A stretch of DNA of 64,000 bases from Celoporthe dispersa (Eukaryota > Ascomycota > Sordariomycetes > Diaporthales > Cryphonectriaceae), in contig WAID01000013.1 in NCBI GenBank assembly GCA_016584495.1, positions 310,001-374,000 of the forward strand, written 5' to 3'. The position numbers were made by a program, and so were the translations under genes. Below are positions 37,852 through 49,461 of the stretch, one piece after another (position 1 is the stretch's first letter; every line of letters begins with the position of its first letter). The notes below the pieces were generated by a model, which had not been told where the DNA came from, made no database searches, and saw nothing but the letters and a program-made list of their open reading frames with translations.

Positions 37852-38256
37852 GAGGTGGGTGTTGGGTCAAGATACACCCCTAGCTCTTTAACTCCCTCCT
37901 TTTTTTTTTTTTACTATTTTCTTTTCTTGTTTCGGGCCCTTTGGATTGTGCGTGTGTGTGTGTGTGTGTGTGTGTGGCTTTTGATGCTTGGCAAACTTTT
38001 TATCATGACGTTCAGATGAATGTGTTCAAAGATACCCAAGGAGGCAGGGGGTCTCGGTCTGCATGTTTGACTTGTGACATTTGGTGGAAATTTTCTTGCT
38101 CTGTGGGCGGAACTTTTGTGTCCCTTTTGGAGAACCTCAAACATGACGATTCGCGATGGAGACTGAGAGGCACGAGGGGGTAGATATACTCAGGAAAGCA
38201 CCACATACAAACGCTATTCCTCTCTCCAAAAGCCTTACTTTCTTCTTTCCTCCCAC
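37852..38256. other. Convergent intergenic spacer with (GT)n
   Basis: About 400 bases between two convergent genes, holding a T tract at about 37900 and a GT run at 37952-37976. It should contain both 3' UTRs. Confidence 0.7.
37952..37976. repeat. (GT)n microsatellite
   Basis: About 12 GT units between convergent gene ends. Confidence 0.92.
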
Positions 38257-39785
38257 TCACTTCAACAGGTGCCCGTCCGCCCTGGCCCCCTCGGGCCGTT
38301 TCCAGTGGACCTTGACGGCGCCCCAGCTGTGCTGGCTGTACTCGCCCTGGACCTTGGCACACTTCTTCAGCCCCCACTCCGTGACGCCCACCATCAGGCA
38401 GCTCTCAAACATGAAGGCGCAGCTCCCGTCGCCGACCTTGGCCGGCCTCAGCTCGGAGTTGCGCGCGCCCTCGTAGCTGTCCGCGTCCGGGCCGTGCCCG
38501 CTCATGACGTTGTGCAGGCTGGCCCCGCCGGGGACGAAGCCGCCTGCGCCGCCCTTCTTGGCGTCGTAGCCGCCGCAGATCAGGCCCATGAACTCGGACA
38601 TGGTGTTGCGGTGGTACCAGGGCGGGCGGAACGTGTCCTCGCCGACGAGCCAGCGCGGCGGGAAGATGACGAAGTCGGCGATGGCGGTGCCCGGGTGGTC
38701 CGACAGGGCCGACAGCACGGTGAAGATGGACGGGTCCGGGTGGTCGAAGCTGATGGAGCCGATGGTGTTGAAGCGGCCCAGGTCGTACTTGTACGGGTAG
38801 TAGTTGCCGTGCCACCCCACGACGTCGAACGGGGTGTGCCGCTGGCGCGTCGCGTACAGGGCGTTGGCGAACTTGACCGTCACCACGTGCTCGGTGGCGC
38901 CGTCCGAGGCCGCGGGGCCGCAGTCCTCGTCGAAGCTGGCCGTGGGGGCCTGGAAGTCGCGGGCGTTGGCGAGGCCGTTGGAGCCGATGGGGCCGAGCTC
39001 CGGCAGGACGAAGTGGCCCTGGTACAGCTCGAGGGCGTAGCCGCGGGCCGGGCTGCCGCCGGGCAGGTAGACGGCGAACTTGACGCCGCGGGGGATCACG
39101 GCGATCTCCATGGGGCGGACGAGGAGCCAGCCCAGCTCGGTGCGGATGTCCAGCACGCCCTCCTGCGCGACGAGGAGGAGGTCCCCGTCGGCCGAGTAGA
39201 AGGCGTGGTTGGGATCCATGGACCGCCCCGCCGCGAAGATGTACATGCCCAGCCCGCTCTTCATGGTGGGGTCGCCGGCGCCGGCCACCAGGTGTAGGCC
39301 CGACACGAAGTCCGCGTCGCCGGCGCCGTGGTCAAGGGGTCCCAGCGCAGCTGGTTCGGGATGTAGTGCATCCTGGTGGCGGCGGACTCTTTGAAGTCGA
39401 CAGCCTGGCCGGGCTCCGAGTGGCCGTTGAGCGGCTGGTCGGTGGCGGGGGCGAAGGGAGGGTGCGCGCAGGAGGGGAGGATGCGGTAGAGCCATGTCTG
39501 CCTGTTCTCGTGGCGAGGCGCGGTGAAGGCGGTCCCGGAGAGCTTCTCCGCGTAGAGACCGTGAGGCGGCTTCTGCGGGGAGTTGTGGCCTATAGGGAGG
39601 GCCCCAGGCACTGCTTCGGTCCTGTGAAGATCAGTCGGGTGGAGGTCAGCAGGCGGTCCAGCCAGCCCTGGCCCACTGCAGCTGCGAGCCCGCCGGAGTG
39701 GTTGGTTGGATCTTTACTCAAGGTAGGAGTTGAAGCCGTTCTGGTAACGATACTTCTCCTTGAAGCCGAACTGTGTCACGGGCAT
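38257..39785 (-). CDS. Homogentisate 1,2-dioxygenase-like protein, one-base frameshift
   Basis: Two exons, 39785-39718 and 39621-38257, joined by a 95-base GTAAAG..CAG intron. Exon one (MPVTQFGFKEKYRYQNGFNS) and the start of exon two are typical of the dioxygenase N-terminus. At RWDP the frame changes; adding one C to the run read as GGGG at 39336-39339 restores RWDPLDHGAGDADFV and gives 477 residues. The enzyme opens the aromatic ring of homogentisate to maleylacetoacetate in Phe/Tyr breakdown. Iron ligands are visible as His in WYHRN, Glu in TMSEFMGL and His in SGHGPDAD. The C-terminus (KVHWKRPEGARADGHLLK) is longer than I recall for the housekeeping Aspergillus enzyme, so this may be a paralogue. 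No other tyrosine-pathway gene (maleylacetoacetate isomerase, fumarylacetoacetase) is adjacent. It is intact if the missing base is a read error, otherwise a recent pseudogene. Confidence 0.85.
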
Positions 39786-41189
39786 CTTAACTGGTCGGAT
39801 GCTTGTCTGGCGGGGATGTCTTTTTGCCCTCCTATACCTCTGAAGAAGATACCTGAAGACGATCGAGCCGAACAGGACGAGGACGAGGACGAGTGGTGGT
39901 GGTGATGGTGATGATTGATGATGCGGTGGGAAAGAGTTCAGAGCCGGCAGCACCACAGACGATCAGTCATTGTCGAGGAGGAGGTGTGATACCATCTTGT
40001 TGGAGAGGGATGCCATGCTCATATCCTTCAGGCGCACAGCAGCAGCCTGCGCCGTTCGCACTTCGCCCTTCGGCTCTTTCAGGCGTCGGTCCTGGTTTGT
40101 GACGTTGGACCCAAGCAGCGCATATGACCTTCTGCCGAAACCTTCGATTCCGCGGGGCGGCTAACATCGGTGGATGCGGGGTTGGTAGCGGCTAAGTAAT
40201 GATACCACCGCCGAGATCGCGGGGCCAACCCAATCCTCCCTCCCCACTGCCTTTGGTACCGCCTTGGGAGAAGGTGCCCAGCGGGGGGAGGTGGTGAGTG
40301 GGGTATTGATTGCCAGAGTAGCCCTTCTATACCATAGTGAATACACTTTACTATGGGACAACCGAAGCAAGATCCTTCTCTTGCCCTAAAAGCACGGGGG
40401 AAAGAAGACTGATGATTGATAGTCCGGGCGGACAGAATCATGCCCCTTTCTGTGTGTAGGTAGTGGGTTCATCCGCTGCATTCCCTGTCTCTCCCTCCCT
40501 CCCTTCTCCTCGTCCTCCTCCAGCGCATGGTCATTACCGTTTTTGGACCTCCCCCCTTTCCCTTCCCCCCAAAAATACACATCTAGCAAAATCTGATGTG
40601 TACATATGTATGCGCACACTGGCTCTCGTCCGTAGTCCTTTCAGAGATGCGTCTGGTGTGCTCAAGTGGCACGAGGCAGGCCTATGCGATGTCAGCAGAA
40701 GCCACCGTCTATGCACACGCTCATCAGCTCAGCGGGCCGCCTTGGTGGAGTCTCTCACCTGCGTAGCCACGTATCCTGTCAGTTGGGTCCTTGTTTCATA
40801 TTGTCATCATGTACGAGGCGGCCGTGAGACGGGACAGATGTACTTAAAATGGACCAAGGACTTGGGATTCAGCGTCGGATGGGAAGGGGGTCACCGTCCG
40901 TAGCTGAGAGCCCGAGTTATCTGCATTGCCACCAGTGTCATCTGAAATAAAAAGAACAACGGTCCATTTTCTAGCACTGATGCAGCTAATTTGCAAGGGC
41001 CAATGGCTCACGGAAAACAGAGACTAGCCATAGATATGAGGTTCCAATTACTGCAACGGTGTCAATGTGACTGCCCAAGCGGCCGTGCACAGCGACATGT
41101 CGTGGCAGTCAGCTCCGTGAGGCCCCCGCCCGTCAAGGCTTGACAGTGAAGAGCCTGCCACCTGTGGCCTGCTCGCACATGGGAGTGGT
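39786..41189. other. Intergenic: HGO-like promoter and DUF6699-like 3' side
   Basis: About 1.4 kb with no supported gene. The part next to 39786 should hold the promoter of the dioxygenase-like gene. Pyrimidine-rich sequence occurs at about 40480-40570. Confidence 0.6.
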
Positions 41190-41949
41190 TTACTCCTCGC
41201 CCTTGTTCTTCTTCTTCTTCTTGCCACCGGTGGACTCGACCTCGGGGGTCGATGTCAGATGCACTACCAGCCTGGTCTTGGACTCCTCCGGGTCGTACTC
41301 GAATCCCTTGAGGAAGGCCTCAGGGAGCTCGTCATCTTGCTGTCATGCAGGAAGGGGAGTCAGTAAGGCTGAAGTTTGAGAGACAGGGAAAAGGGAGAGG
41401 ATGACGAGGAGGTGTCTCCACACTCCCCGGGGGGGGAGGGGAGGGGAGTCGGACGAACCTTCTTCTTGTAGGGCTTGTGGATGGCATCCATGGCATCCTT
41501 GATGGTGACACCCTTGAGGTTCCGTGCAGTGACCTCCATGCCCAGCGGGAAGTGCAGGTCGATCTTCTTGATTGGTGGCTCGGTCAGGTGGAGCTTGAGG
41601 ATGTCCTTGTCCTCAATGGTGTTTGGTGACGTGTTGATCTTCCTGCAGAGGGCACCAGAGGGCCCGGGTCAGCGCGCGGCCGTGGAGAATCAGCAAAACG
41701 TCTGACTTACCAGCCCGTCTTCTGGGTCTGCTTGGCGATCTGGATGGTCTTTCCCTCCTCGACTGCCATCACTGTCAGCCAGGTCTGCCTGTGATTGGAA
41801 TGGTCACCACGGTGAGACGTACTGAGATCCTCAAGCTTGAACACTCCGGCGGCGGCCACGGTGCTCTGCCGGGGCTTCTTGACCGTCTTAGTATCCTTGA
41901 CGTCGACGCCCTCGATGGCGGAGTCAACCTTGGCGAGTGGCTCTGTCAT
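41190..41949 (-). CDS. DUF6699-like small protein
   Basis: Three exons, 41949-41711, 41642-41459 and 41339-41190, give 190 residues. The start is the ATG at 41949 (MTEPLAKVDSAIEGVDVKD). The core, about residues 80-140, contains KINTSPNTI, LKLHLTEPPIKKIDLHFP and a GVTIKDAMDAIHKPYKKK segment. This pattern (polar strand, 'TEPP' strand, then a V/I-T-V/I-x-D-V/A helix) resembles the fungal DUF6699 fold, whose function is unknown. The C-terminus is very basic, GGKKKKKNKGEE, perhaps a nuclear-localisation signal. No signal peptide or membrane segment is present. Splice sites GTAAGT and GTTCGT with CAG acceptors keep the frame. I am sure it is a gene and less sure of the domain name. Confidence 0.78.
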
Positions 41950-43677
41950 GATGACTGAGGAAGAATGTGGTGGGAAGTCTGGATGCGGGTGTTGTGTTGT
42001 CGGAGCAGTCAGTCAATCTTGAAGATTAGCTGATCGTATCCGCAGTGTTAATGAGGTGTCTTTGTTCAAGGTCGAGTTGGACTTGGTTGATGCTTTGATC
42101 TGAGCTTGGAAGAACAAACAGAGCAGCAAGGGAACAGAAGAGGGGAAGGCGAGCTGTTCAAGTACAAAAGGAGGGGAAGGTGGGAAGGTCATAGGTCACG
42201 TCCCTGTCCCTCGCATTCCGCATTGGCATTGGTCCGTTCCCCTCTGGGCAGGGCAAGGGCCAAGGGCAGCGGCACAGGCAGGGCAGGCACATTGCGCTGT
42301 CCGAGTCTCATGTCATCACGCGAGGGGGGCAGGTAGCGAGGGAGGGGGATGGACCTTCCCTAGCAGCTGTGACAGCCTACAATGGGCAGTAGCAGCAGCA
42401 GCAGCAGCAGCCCCACCATTACCCTAAACAAGCAGAACGGCAGGAACGGAGGAGTGGCGCCCACTCCCAATCAATGGCGTGAGCTTCTTTAGGTGTGCCA
42501 GGTTGAGCGAGGGGGCCCTTTCCTTCTTTCCCTTGGCTGCTGCCCGCCTCCTTGCATCCGTGTACTTGTGTGTGCGCTGATCGGGCGGGGTAACCTGACG
42601 CACCTGCCGGCTGCCATCAAATCACCGTCATCCCTTCCCACACCAGCTGAAAGGGGGGGGGGCTGGGCTAGCTGGCAGCTGCAGCAGTTTCATCTATACA
42701 CCTTCATCTTTACAGGCGTCAAGAATCCTCACAGCCTCACCAATTCTACCACCACCACCACCTCTTCTACCTCCTACAGCTGCTTCTACTGCTCCTTGCT
42801 CAGGAGGAGTCTTTAGTATCAGCACATCAGCCCACCGCGTGACCGGGGACAAGCGAATGGAGCAACGGACGATCAGCTCAGCAGCCGTGATGACCCCCCC
42901 CCCACCTGGGCGCTGGCACTTCCGCGGGTGGGTACTATGGTAATTTTGCTCCCTGAAGAGAACTAGCCTGTGTTCCCTATACCCTTTTATCACGATAAAA
43001 TCTGGGGAAAATCTGGGGAACTGCAGCAGGGAACGACCCACCCACCCAAAGGCGCTGCCCTCGTAAGAGCGATGCGTCCGATTCCTCTGATTGGTCACAG
43101 GCATGCTGAGGAGACGAGGTGTGAATAGGGTCGCAGACTGCAAAAATGGTCAGCTAAGCTGACATCTTCCTTCACCTGTCTCTCCTCTGCCTCAGTGTTG
43201 ACAGCGGCACTGATGGAACGCGCTGCTTCGGGAGGACACGGGAATACCAAAACGTCATCATCCACTCGCCGCTCCACTTTCGCTACGCCCTTCTCTGGCC
43301 TGATGCGTCACACCACCTCGCCCAAAGCTCTGGCGTGCTCGCGTGCCTACTATAGGAGCTCTCCGCCCTGGACCTACTGTGCTGCAGGCCACCGCCGCGG
43401 CTGCGCTGGGGCACCGCTCGTCGGGAGCAGACGATGACAGGGCGTCACGAGGCTATGATGGCACGACAATCAACGTCTGGCCCGTTCTCTAGCGCACTCA
43501 CTTCACAAGGAGGGGCATGCCTAGCCGGGCGGTTACCAGCACTTGTTAATTACCTATGTTGGTATTGCTCTCGATCGAATCATACAATATCACCAATCCG
43601 CCCCTGACACTCTCCAGACAGATCACATTCGCGGGCGTGCTCCAGGGGGCGAGGGGGACCTGTCTTGTCCGTCCGCC
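41950..43677. other. Intergenic, no gene recognised
   Basis: About 1.7 kb with an AGC repeat (42391-42411), a G tract at about 42652 and a C tract at about 42894. It includes the upstream region of the DUF6699-like gene. Confidence 0.6.
42391..42411. repeat. (AGC)n trinucleotide repeat
   Basis: Seven AGC units upstream of the DUF6699-like gene, not inside a supported coding region. Confidence 0.88.
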
Positions 43678-44631
43678 TCAGAGGGCCTGCCACTCCGCCT
43701 TGTGCGCCTCGACGTAATCTGCAAACCCGAGTGGCTCCCTGCCAGAGTACTTCTTGATGTTTGCGACAGATTCACTGTACAGGGGTTCTGAGAAGAGGTA
43801 GTTACGTTGAGTCGACCAGTCGTCGATCTTGACGAGGTACTCGGCAAGCTGGGTCGGGAGGTTGTTGGCGACAGCCGCCTCGAGAAACTTCTCCTTGGCC
43901 ATGGGGTTCGAGTCGATATCGTCACGACCGGTGATCTTCTTGATGATTTCCCAGCTCTGCCCCTTGGTGATCATCTCCGGTCCAGCCAGGTAAATGATCT
44001 TCTTTCCGTCCGAAGGCCTCTCCACGAGCACGGCGGCTCCCACCGCGCCGATATCCTCTGGGGTGATGTTGTCGACCCATGCTTCGTCCCGGAGGTGCGT
44101 CGCCTTGGGTGGCTTCGCAGACCGGTCAAGGAAGTTCTTGAAATGGTTGCTGGCGAATGCGGCGGGCCGCAGCGACGTGAAGTGTGGGATGCCCACCTCC
44201 TCCGCCGCGACCTCGACCTGGGCATGGAGAAAAGGAATGAAGGCTTCCCGCGGGATCTTGTGAATATCATCGGCCGGCGTGACCGAGAAGCTCGACAGGA
44301 AGACGACGCTCTCGACCCCGGCATCGCGCAGCGCCTGCAGCGCCCCGCGCATGGCATCCGTCGCCCCGTGGATCAGGTAGATGTACGCGGCCTTGGCCCC
44401 AGACTCTTTGATCGCCTTGGTCACAGATGCCGGGTCCGTGAGGTCGGCCTGGATGCGAGTGAAGTTGCCAGACTTCTCGACGTCGGCGGGGATCTCATGA
44501 TTGGTCTTGGCGGTGTCCCGCATTGCCAGCCAGACCTTGGCTCCTCGCTTGTTGGCTTCGAGGGCGACCTGAGCGCCCACGCCACCAGTGGGGCCGAACA
44601 CAATTACGTTGTTGTACTTGCGGGAAGACAT
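43678..44631 (-). CDS. NmrA/SDR-like NAD(P)-binding oxidoreductase
   Basis: An intron-less gene of 317 residues. The frame extends to 44643 through a TTG, but the ATG at 44631 (MSSRKYNNVIVFGPTGGVGA) is the clear start. The GPTGGVG loop (residues 13-19) binds NAD(P). It is followed by AYIYLIHGATDAMRGALQAL and VVFLSSFSVTP, the layout of atypical SDRs of the NmrA group, and by LRPAAFASNHFKNFLDR. A usual fungal length and a soluble protein. The group includes NADPH-dependent reductases and NmrA-type redox sensors; the substrate is not predictable. It lies 629 bases downstream of the CFEM receptor gene on the same strand, with no sign of shared transcription. Confidence 0.9.
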   Translation of the reverse strand: MSSRKYNNVIVFGPTGGVGAQVALEANKRGAKVWLAMRDTAKTNHEIPADVEKSGNFTRIQADLTDPASVTKAIKESGAKAAYIYLIHGATDAMRGALQALRDAGVESVVFLSSFSVTPADDIHKIPREAFIPFLHAQVEVAAEEVGIPHFTSLRPAAFASNHFKNFLDRSAKPPKATHLRDEAWVDNITPEDIGAVGAAVLVERPSDGKKIIYLAGPEMITKGQSWEIIKKITGRDDIDSNPMAKEKFLEAAVANNLPTQLAEYLVKIDDWSTQRNYLFSEPLYSESVANIKKYSGREPLGFADYVEAHKAEWQAL

Positions 44632-45260
44632 GGCTTTTTTCAAATAGGCTGGATTTGTGCTTGGTAGTGGTGCGTAAGATGGACGGGTGCTGGTTTACTC
44701 GAGACAGCTACAGTCATCCTAGTTTCAGGAGACCACGGTGATATTTATCTCTAAAATCATCAGTGCAACGCGATTCCCGGTCAGGTGGCGTACAACCCTT
44801 CCAGCAAGTTGCATCTGCCCCTACAGCTGTTTGCATGCAGGTGTCCCAATCTGTATGCTGTAGGACAGGCCTGGACAAGCAAGCCCCTAACTCCAGTGTA
44901 ATCGCCGACGGCCACGGCTCGCACTCGGGTGCGTTTTCGTCCGACTCTCAGCTCGGACAGCTCGCTACAAGAGAGTTGTCCGAGATGTGACAAATCTGAC
45001 CCCCATTCGGCCCCTACATCCCCTCATCTGTCCTTCGAGATGCTAATCTGGCATGAGAAGCATCCAATTCCTTCGCATCCAACGCGGCCTCGGCGCAGAT
45101 AAGTTTATGTATTACAACGCTTGTTGTGGCGTTCTACCGTGCCGCATCTCGGCGTCCGTAACGCCCTGCTGCTGCGGATGAATACGCGCCGGCAATAAGC
45201 AAATGTTCCGGGGATCCTTCTCGGCTTCTTGAGAACATCCAATGCCAGGTTCACTTCAAT
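44632..45260. other. Intergenic: NmrA/SDR promoter
   Basis: About 630 bases between two genes on the minus strand, expected to contain the 3' UTR of the receptor gene and the promoter of the oxidoreductase. I see no specific motif. Confidence 0.6.
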
Positions 45261-47397
45261 TCAATCTTTCACGAGGCTGTAATCTGCGCACGTGCGCTGT
45301 CCAGGGTCCGGATGAAGATCAGGAGCATGTCTCGCCTCAGCAGGCGCGTCGCCCAATGACCCTTTCAGGGACGAACTTTGCACCGCCTGTCCTCCGTCGT
45401 CTCCCGCCACCTTCAGTCGCCTCTGGCTCGTCCAGTCCTCCTCCCACCCGCCATCCTTCCAACCCTCCTCCTCCTCTTCCACGTCGTCCCCAGGCGTTAC
45501 TGCGGTTGGTCGCCTCCGCCTCTCCATCCTAATCCCGCGGGCACCGTCCTCCGACCGATCTCTAGTGCCGAGGCGGAACACGCTGCCGAATATCTTCTCT
45601 AGCATGATCCTCAGCGCGGGTAGGCACGAGCAGAGGATACCCGCGGCCAGCTCGACGGTCGTCCAGTAGGCGACGGGGACGTAGTCCCACGTGGGATCCT
45701 GCAGGTTGCCAAAGACGTACAGCGTGCGCAGGCGGATGATGGTGGCCACCAGACCCAGCCCACCGACAGCGAACATGAGCGCGATGAGGACCTTGCGCCT
45801 GCGCGACATGTTGAGCCTCCACAGCATGCACACGGGGAGCACGATCAGGATGACGTCCTGTGCAACGGCGAGACCGGAGTTGGAGTACGCGAGGGCGACG
45901 ACGTCGAGACACCGCCCGCGGGGCATCAGGAGCGGATCCCGGTCCCAGAAATAGGCTATGGGCCGGCACGAGAAGATGGTGGCCACAAGGATGGCCGTGC
46001 TGGGGAGGAGGATGAAGAGCAGCGCGGCGTGGCAGGCGAGCCGGAAGCGCTTGTGGGGGTCGAAGATGCGCAGGTACATGGAGATGATGGAGGTCTTGGT
46101 CATGGCCAGCGCGGCGACGTAGATGATCTCGGAGATGTAGACTGGTGCAGCAGCAGCAGCAGCAGCAGGCCCGGTCAGCAGGGAGAGTGCTTTGTACGGT
46201 GGAAGGAGGGGAGAGTCACTCCGAGAGTCAGTCCTTTGGTGGGGAAGGGAGGCTTACATAACCTCAGGATCTGTAACAAAGCCCCATCGGCGAGATCCCA
46301 TACATGGCTGCCGAGGCCTAGCCGGGCCACTATGTGAAGCAACATGTCAGCAACACGGCTCCTGCACCGGGCTCCATGTACGCATGAATGCATGCACGCC
46401 CACTCCATAGGGGAGGAAAGATATCCAACTACTCACTACGCAGCGCACAGGCGAACACCACGGCGGCCAACATGATGGTGGCGATGATGATATAATCCTC
46501 GGTGCAAAAGGTCCTCGACATGGACTTGGACATAACGCGCAGGAGGACGAAGAGGGCCGAGACGGACCAAAGCACCGACATGATCACGACGACCTGGCCC
46601 GACCGGGAGGCGTGCGAGAAGTTACATTCTGCGGCCTCGAACCGGGATACTTCTTTTGAGTTTCAAGGTATCATGTCAGCTGGGGGCTGTCTTGATTTTC
46701 TTTCCCATATCTTGTGTTGTGCTTTCTGTAGAGCGGCCGTGCAATGGCCGGCCCGCCCGGCAGCGGTGGTGACTTGAGAGAGATGGGTGGGATAGGTACG
46801 TGGGGGTCCTGTGGGATGTGGGGGTGCTTTCCCTAGACATGCCATACAAGACTTGCCCGTGCTTGTGCGAGGGCCAAGAAGAAAGAGAGGGAATACACAG
46901 TAAGATAGGTAGACAAACCGAGACTATCCTGCATGGTACAGTTGGCCAGCAGACAGTCCGCCACGGCATCCGCCAGGGCGGTGCTCTTGCACTGGCACGC
47001 GACATCCGTGACGCTGCAGTTCGACCGGCTAACGCCCCCGAGGAGGCAGGTGAGCTGTGTTCAGGAGCGGGTCAGCCTGAAAGTTTTCTGTGGGTAAGGA
47101 AGACGGAAAGGCAGGGTAGGGTGGGGGGGACGGGCGGAAGGGGACCAAAAAAAGAAAGAACAAGATATAAGAAAGAGAGAGAGAGACACTAACTCCACAT
47201 GATGTGAGATCCTCCAGTGAGGTTTGGGCTGCCACAGGAGTGGACCCGAACGTGAGGACGAGGAAGAAGCTGAGGAAGAGGATGAGGAGGCTGCTATTGT
47301 TGCTGGCCAGGGAGGAGGAGTTTCTTCTCGAAGTGATGATAGCGGCGGTGGGTCTAGCCCGGAGATTGGGCGCCAGGCTGCTGCGTATCACCGCCAT
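45261..47397 (-). CDS. CFEM-domain Pth11-type G-protein-coupled receptor
   Basis: Five exons, 47397-47194, 47054-46919, 46652-46437, 46329-46258 and 46141-45261, give 502 residues in frame. The start MAVIRSSLAPNLRARP is followed by a hydrophobic segment (about residues 37-57) ending GSTPVAAQ, a signal peptide or anchor. A CFEM domain follows: the cysteines lie in LTSCGLTCLLGG, RSNC, VACQCKS, DCLLANC and AAECNFS, eight in all with near-canonical spacing. Then come seven membrane segments with FCTEDYIIIATIMLAA, FYISEIIYVAALAMTKTSI and FSCRPIAYFWDRD, and a long polar tail with an acidic EEEEEGWKDGGWEEDW patch. This is the architecture of Magnaporthe Pth11, a plasma-membrane receptor for surface sensing. 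Whether it acts in host or substrate sensing here is unknown. Intron four contains a CAG repeat. Confidence 0.9.
46147..46168. repeat. (CAG)n repeat inside a receptor intron
   Basis: About seven CAG units on the plus strand (CTG on the coding strand), just upstream of the acceptor of intron four of the CFEM receptor. Confidence 0.85.
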
Positions 47398-49461
47398 GCT
47401 GTCTAGGATTGCTGCGACAGCGGTGACGAGTGCGTCGAGGCCGCGGGACCCCCCATGTGTGTTGACACCTCGACCGAGTAAAGCTGAATATCCTGGTATT
47501 ATTGAGCAAGAGGTCCTTTTGTGGCGGTGGATGGAAAGAGATTCGAGGGGTTCTCCCAAGATGAAGAAGAGTCGGAGGCGGCTTTGGCGGTCGGCACGAT
47601 CCCAAAACAAACCCCTGCCGTCGGTGGAAAAGGGTTCTGGGCGGATCGTGGTACCCAGCTGAGGTAGATTGGGTTTTGTGGGTCGGCTGGAAACGAGGAT
47701 ATAGTATCACTCCGAGATAATACGGCACTCTTGACTTGTGGTCGTCAAAGCCCTCGCTCTCTCTTGTGGTCGTGGATGGATGTATGTCCCTCTGTCTCCT
47801 CCAGATGGTCGTGACAAGACAACAAGAGGTCAAGTCGAGTGAGTTGAGTTGTTGTCTGGCGCAAAATTTCGTTCAGGGCCCAGCTGGTCGGGACTATGGC
47901 CCGCCGATTGGAGTTTTGCCGTCCGGATGTCTTAGCAACAACACATGATCTCGAGATTCCGCTTCCGGAAAAAGAACAAGTCTCGACTCTTGCTGACTCG
48001 AAACGCACGCAGAGGAGTTGGAAAAAGAAAAAACCGCGCAGATTAAAATAAAAGTATCAGACAATAACTGTCGTCGAAGAATTTTATCACACACGAGAAA
48101 GAGACGAAGAAAAAAGAAGTGAGCCGGGCTGATAGAGAAGTTTGAAGGTCCAGTCAAGGACCAAAGAGCTGACTGAATCAAAGGAGAGGGTTCAGCAGCA
48201 AGATTAAGCCTGAACCTGGACCTGCTATATGGTATATGAGGTTGGTTGGGACGGCACCCAGAATATTGGCCCTGCTCCCTCTCTCTTCCCCCCTTGCTGG
48301 TGGGTGTGGAGACCTATCTCGAGTGAAGGACGGGCGACCACCCCATCTCGGGTGCATCTGCTCAACGGCTTATGCCGTCTATGCTATCCAAGCCCAAACA
48401 AAACCCGTGTATTTGCGCGTGTGTCGGAAAGAGAAGTTCACACACAAAAAAGAGACCTATCCGCCCCGTGCCAAGGAACCGCAAGGAGGGCCCCCACCGA
48501 ACTGCCGCCGCCTGCGAACGAGAAGCGGATCGTGGCGGTCTGGGTGAGGATCGAGGATGGTACTTGGTGGCCCGGCCATGAGCAACGCCGGGCCGCGGGG
48601 CTAGACCCGATCTTAATACGACGTCCGGGCCTATGGTTTGGCCCTAGCTAGATAGCATAGAGGAAGCTCGGAGCCAATCCGGGGGCGTCCTTAGACATTT
48701 CGCTGTCCACCGCTATGTATCTTGAAAGATGTTCGTCATAGGGCCGCATGACAATTAAGGGTACTGCACAGCTGAACGACGTCAAGGTTATTCCGAGATG
48801 TTTCGCGTACCTCGACGCGGGGAGGGGGATTCAACGGCGCCGAGCACGAGCCCCCGTCTAAACGAGTGCGGGAGAGACCTTTGGGCGATCATGACCTTGC
48901 TGGGCCGAACTAAATCTAAACATTGAGCTCGCCAGATCTCCTAGCAAGATCGGAACAACCCTTCGCCAAGAGCTGGGAGGATACTGTACAGCGATAGTAG
49001 AGCGCGGGACTGCCCCTGCAGCATGAACATGGGACTTGCCGTCATGCGAGGGTGCACAGCCCAGCAGCTGGGACTCAGCTGATGGCACGGTCCTCTCTGC
49101 TTGTACATCACGGCTGAACGAGAACGAGGCCGGGACAGCGGATATCGCTTCGAGTACCCGATGTGGGTGAGGTTGCCGCCCCAGGAGCACGACCTACGCT
49201 GTGTCGACCTTGTGAACTGTCCAAGCATTTGTAACACAGAAATCTGGCCCGGACCAGATCCTTGCACGGCAGTTCCCAGGGAGGCTGGCGGATGACAGTG
49301 CTACAGCGGGAGTATAGAAGCCCAGAGTGGGCCGTGGCGTGTGGGACATTCGCGGGTCTACCAGGCGGATGTCGCACCTCCGGTGCAGATCATTTTCGCG
49401 GAGAAATTGCATATTATGGTGCATAGTAGTATTATGCTGTCTAGTCGCCGAGCATGTTGGC
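47398..49461. other. Intergenic, no gene recognised
   Basis: About 2 kb between the receptor start and the LCCL gene end. It should hold the receptor promoter. No supported coding frame. Confidence 0.55.

Noticed and set aside
38269..39297. 342-codon open frame on the plus strand
   Set aside because: It is antisense to the dioxygenase-like gene and exists only because of the GC-rich codon bias there; its composition is Val/Ala/Arg/Gly-rich without domains.
44632..44643. Four-residue N-terminal extension of the NmrA/SDR gene
   Set aside because: The upstream codon is TTG; the ATG at 44631 matches the usual family start.
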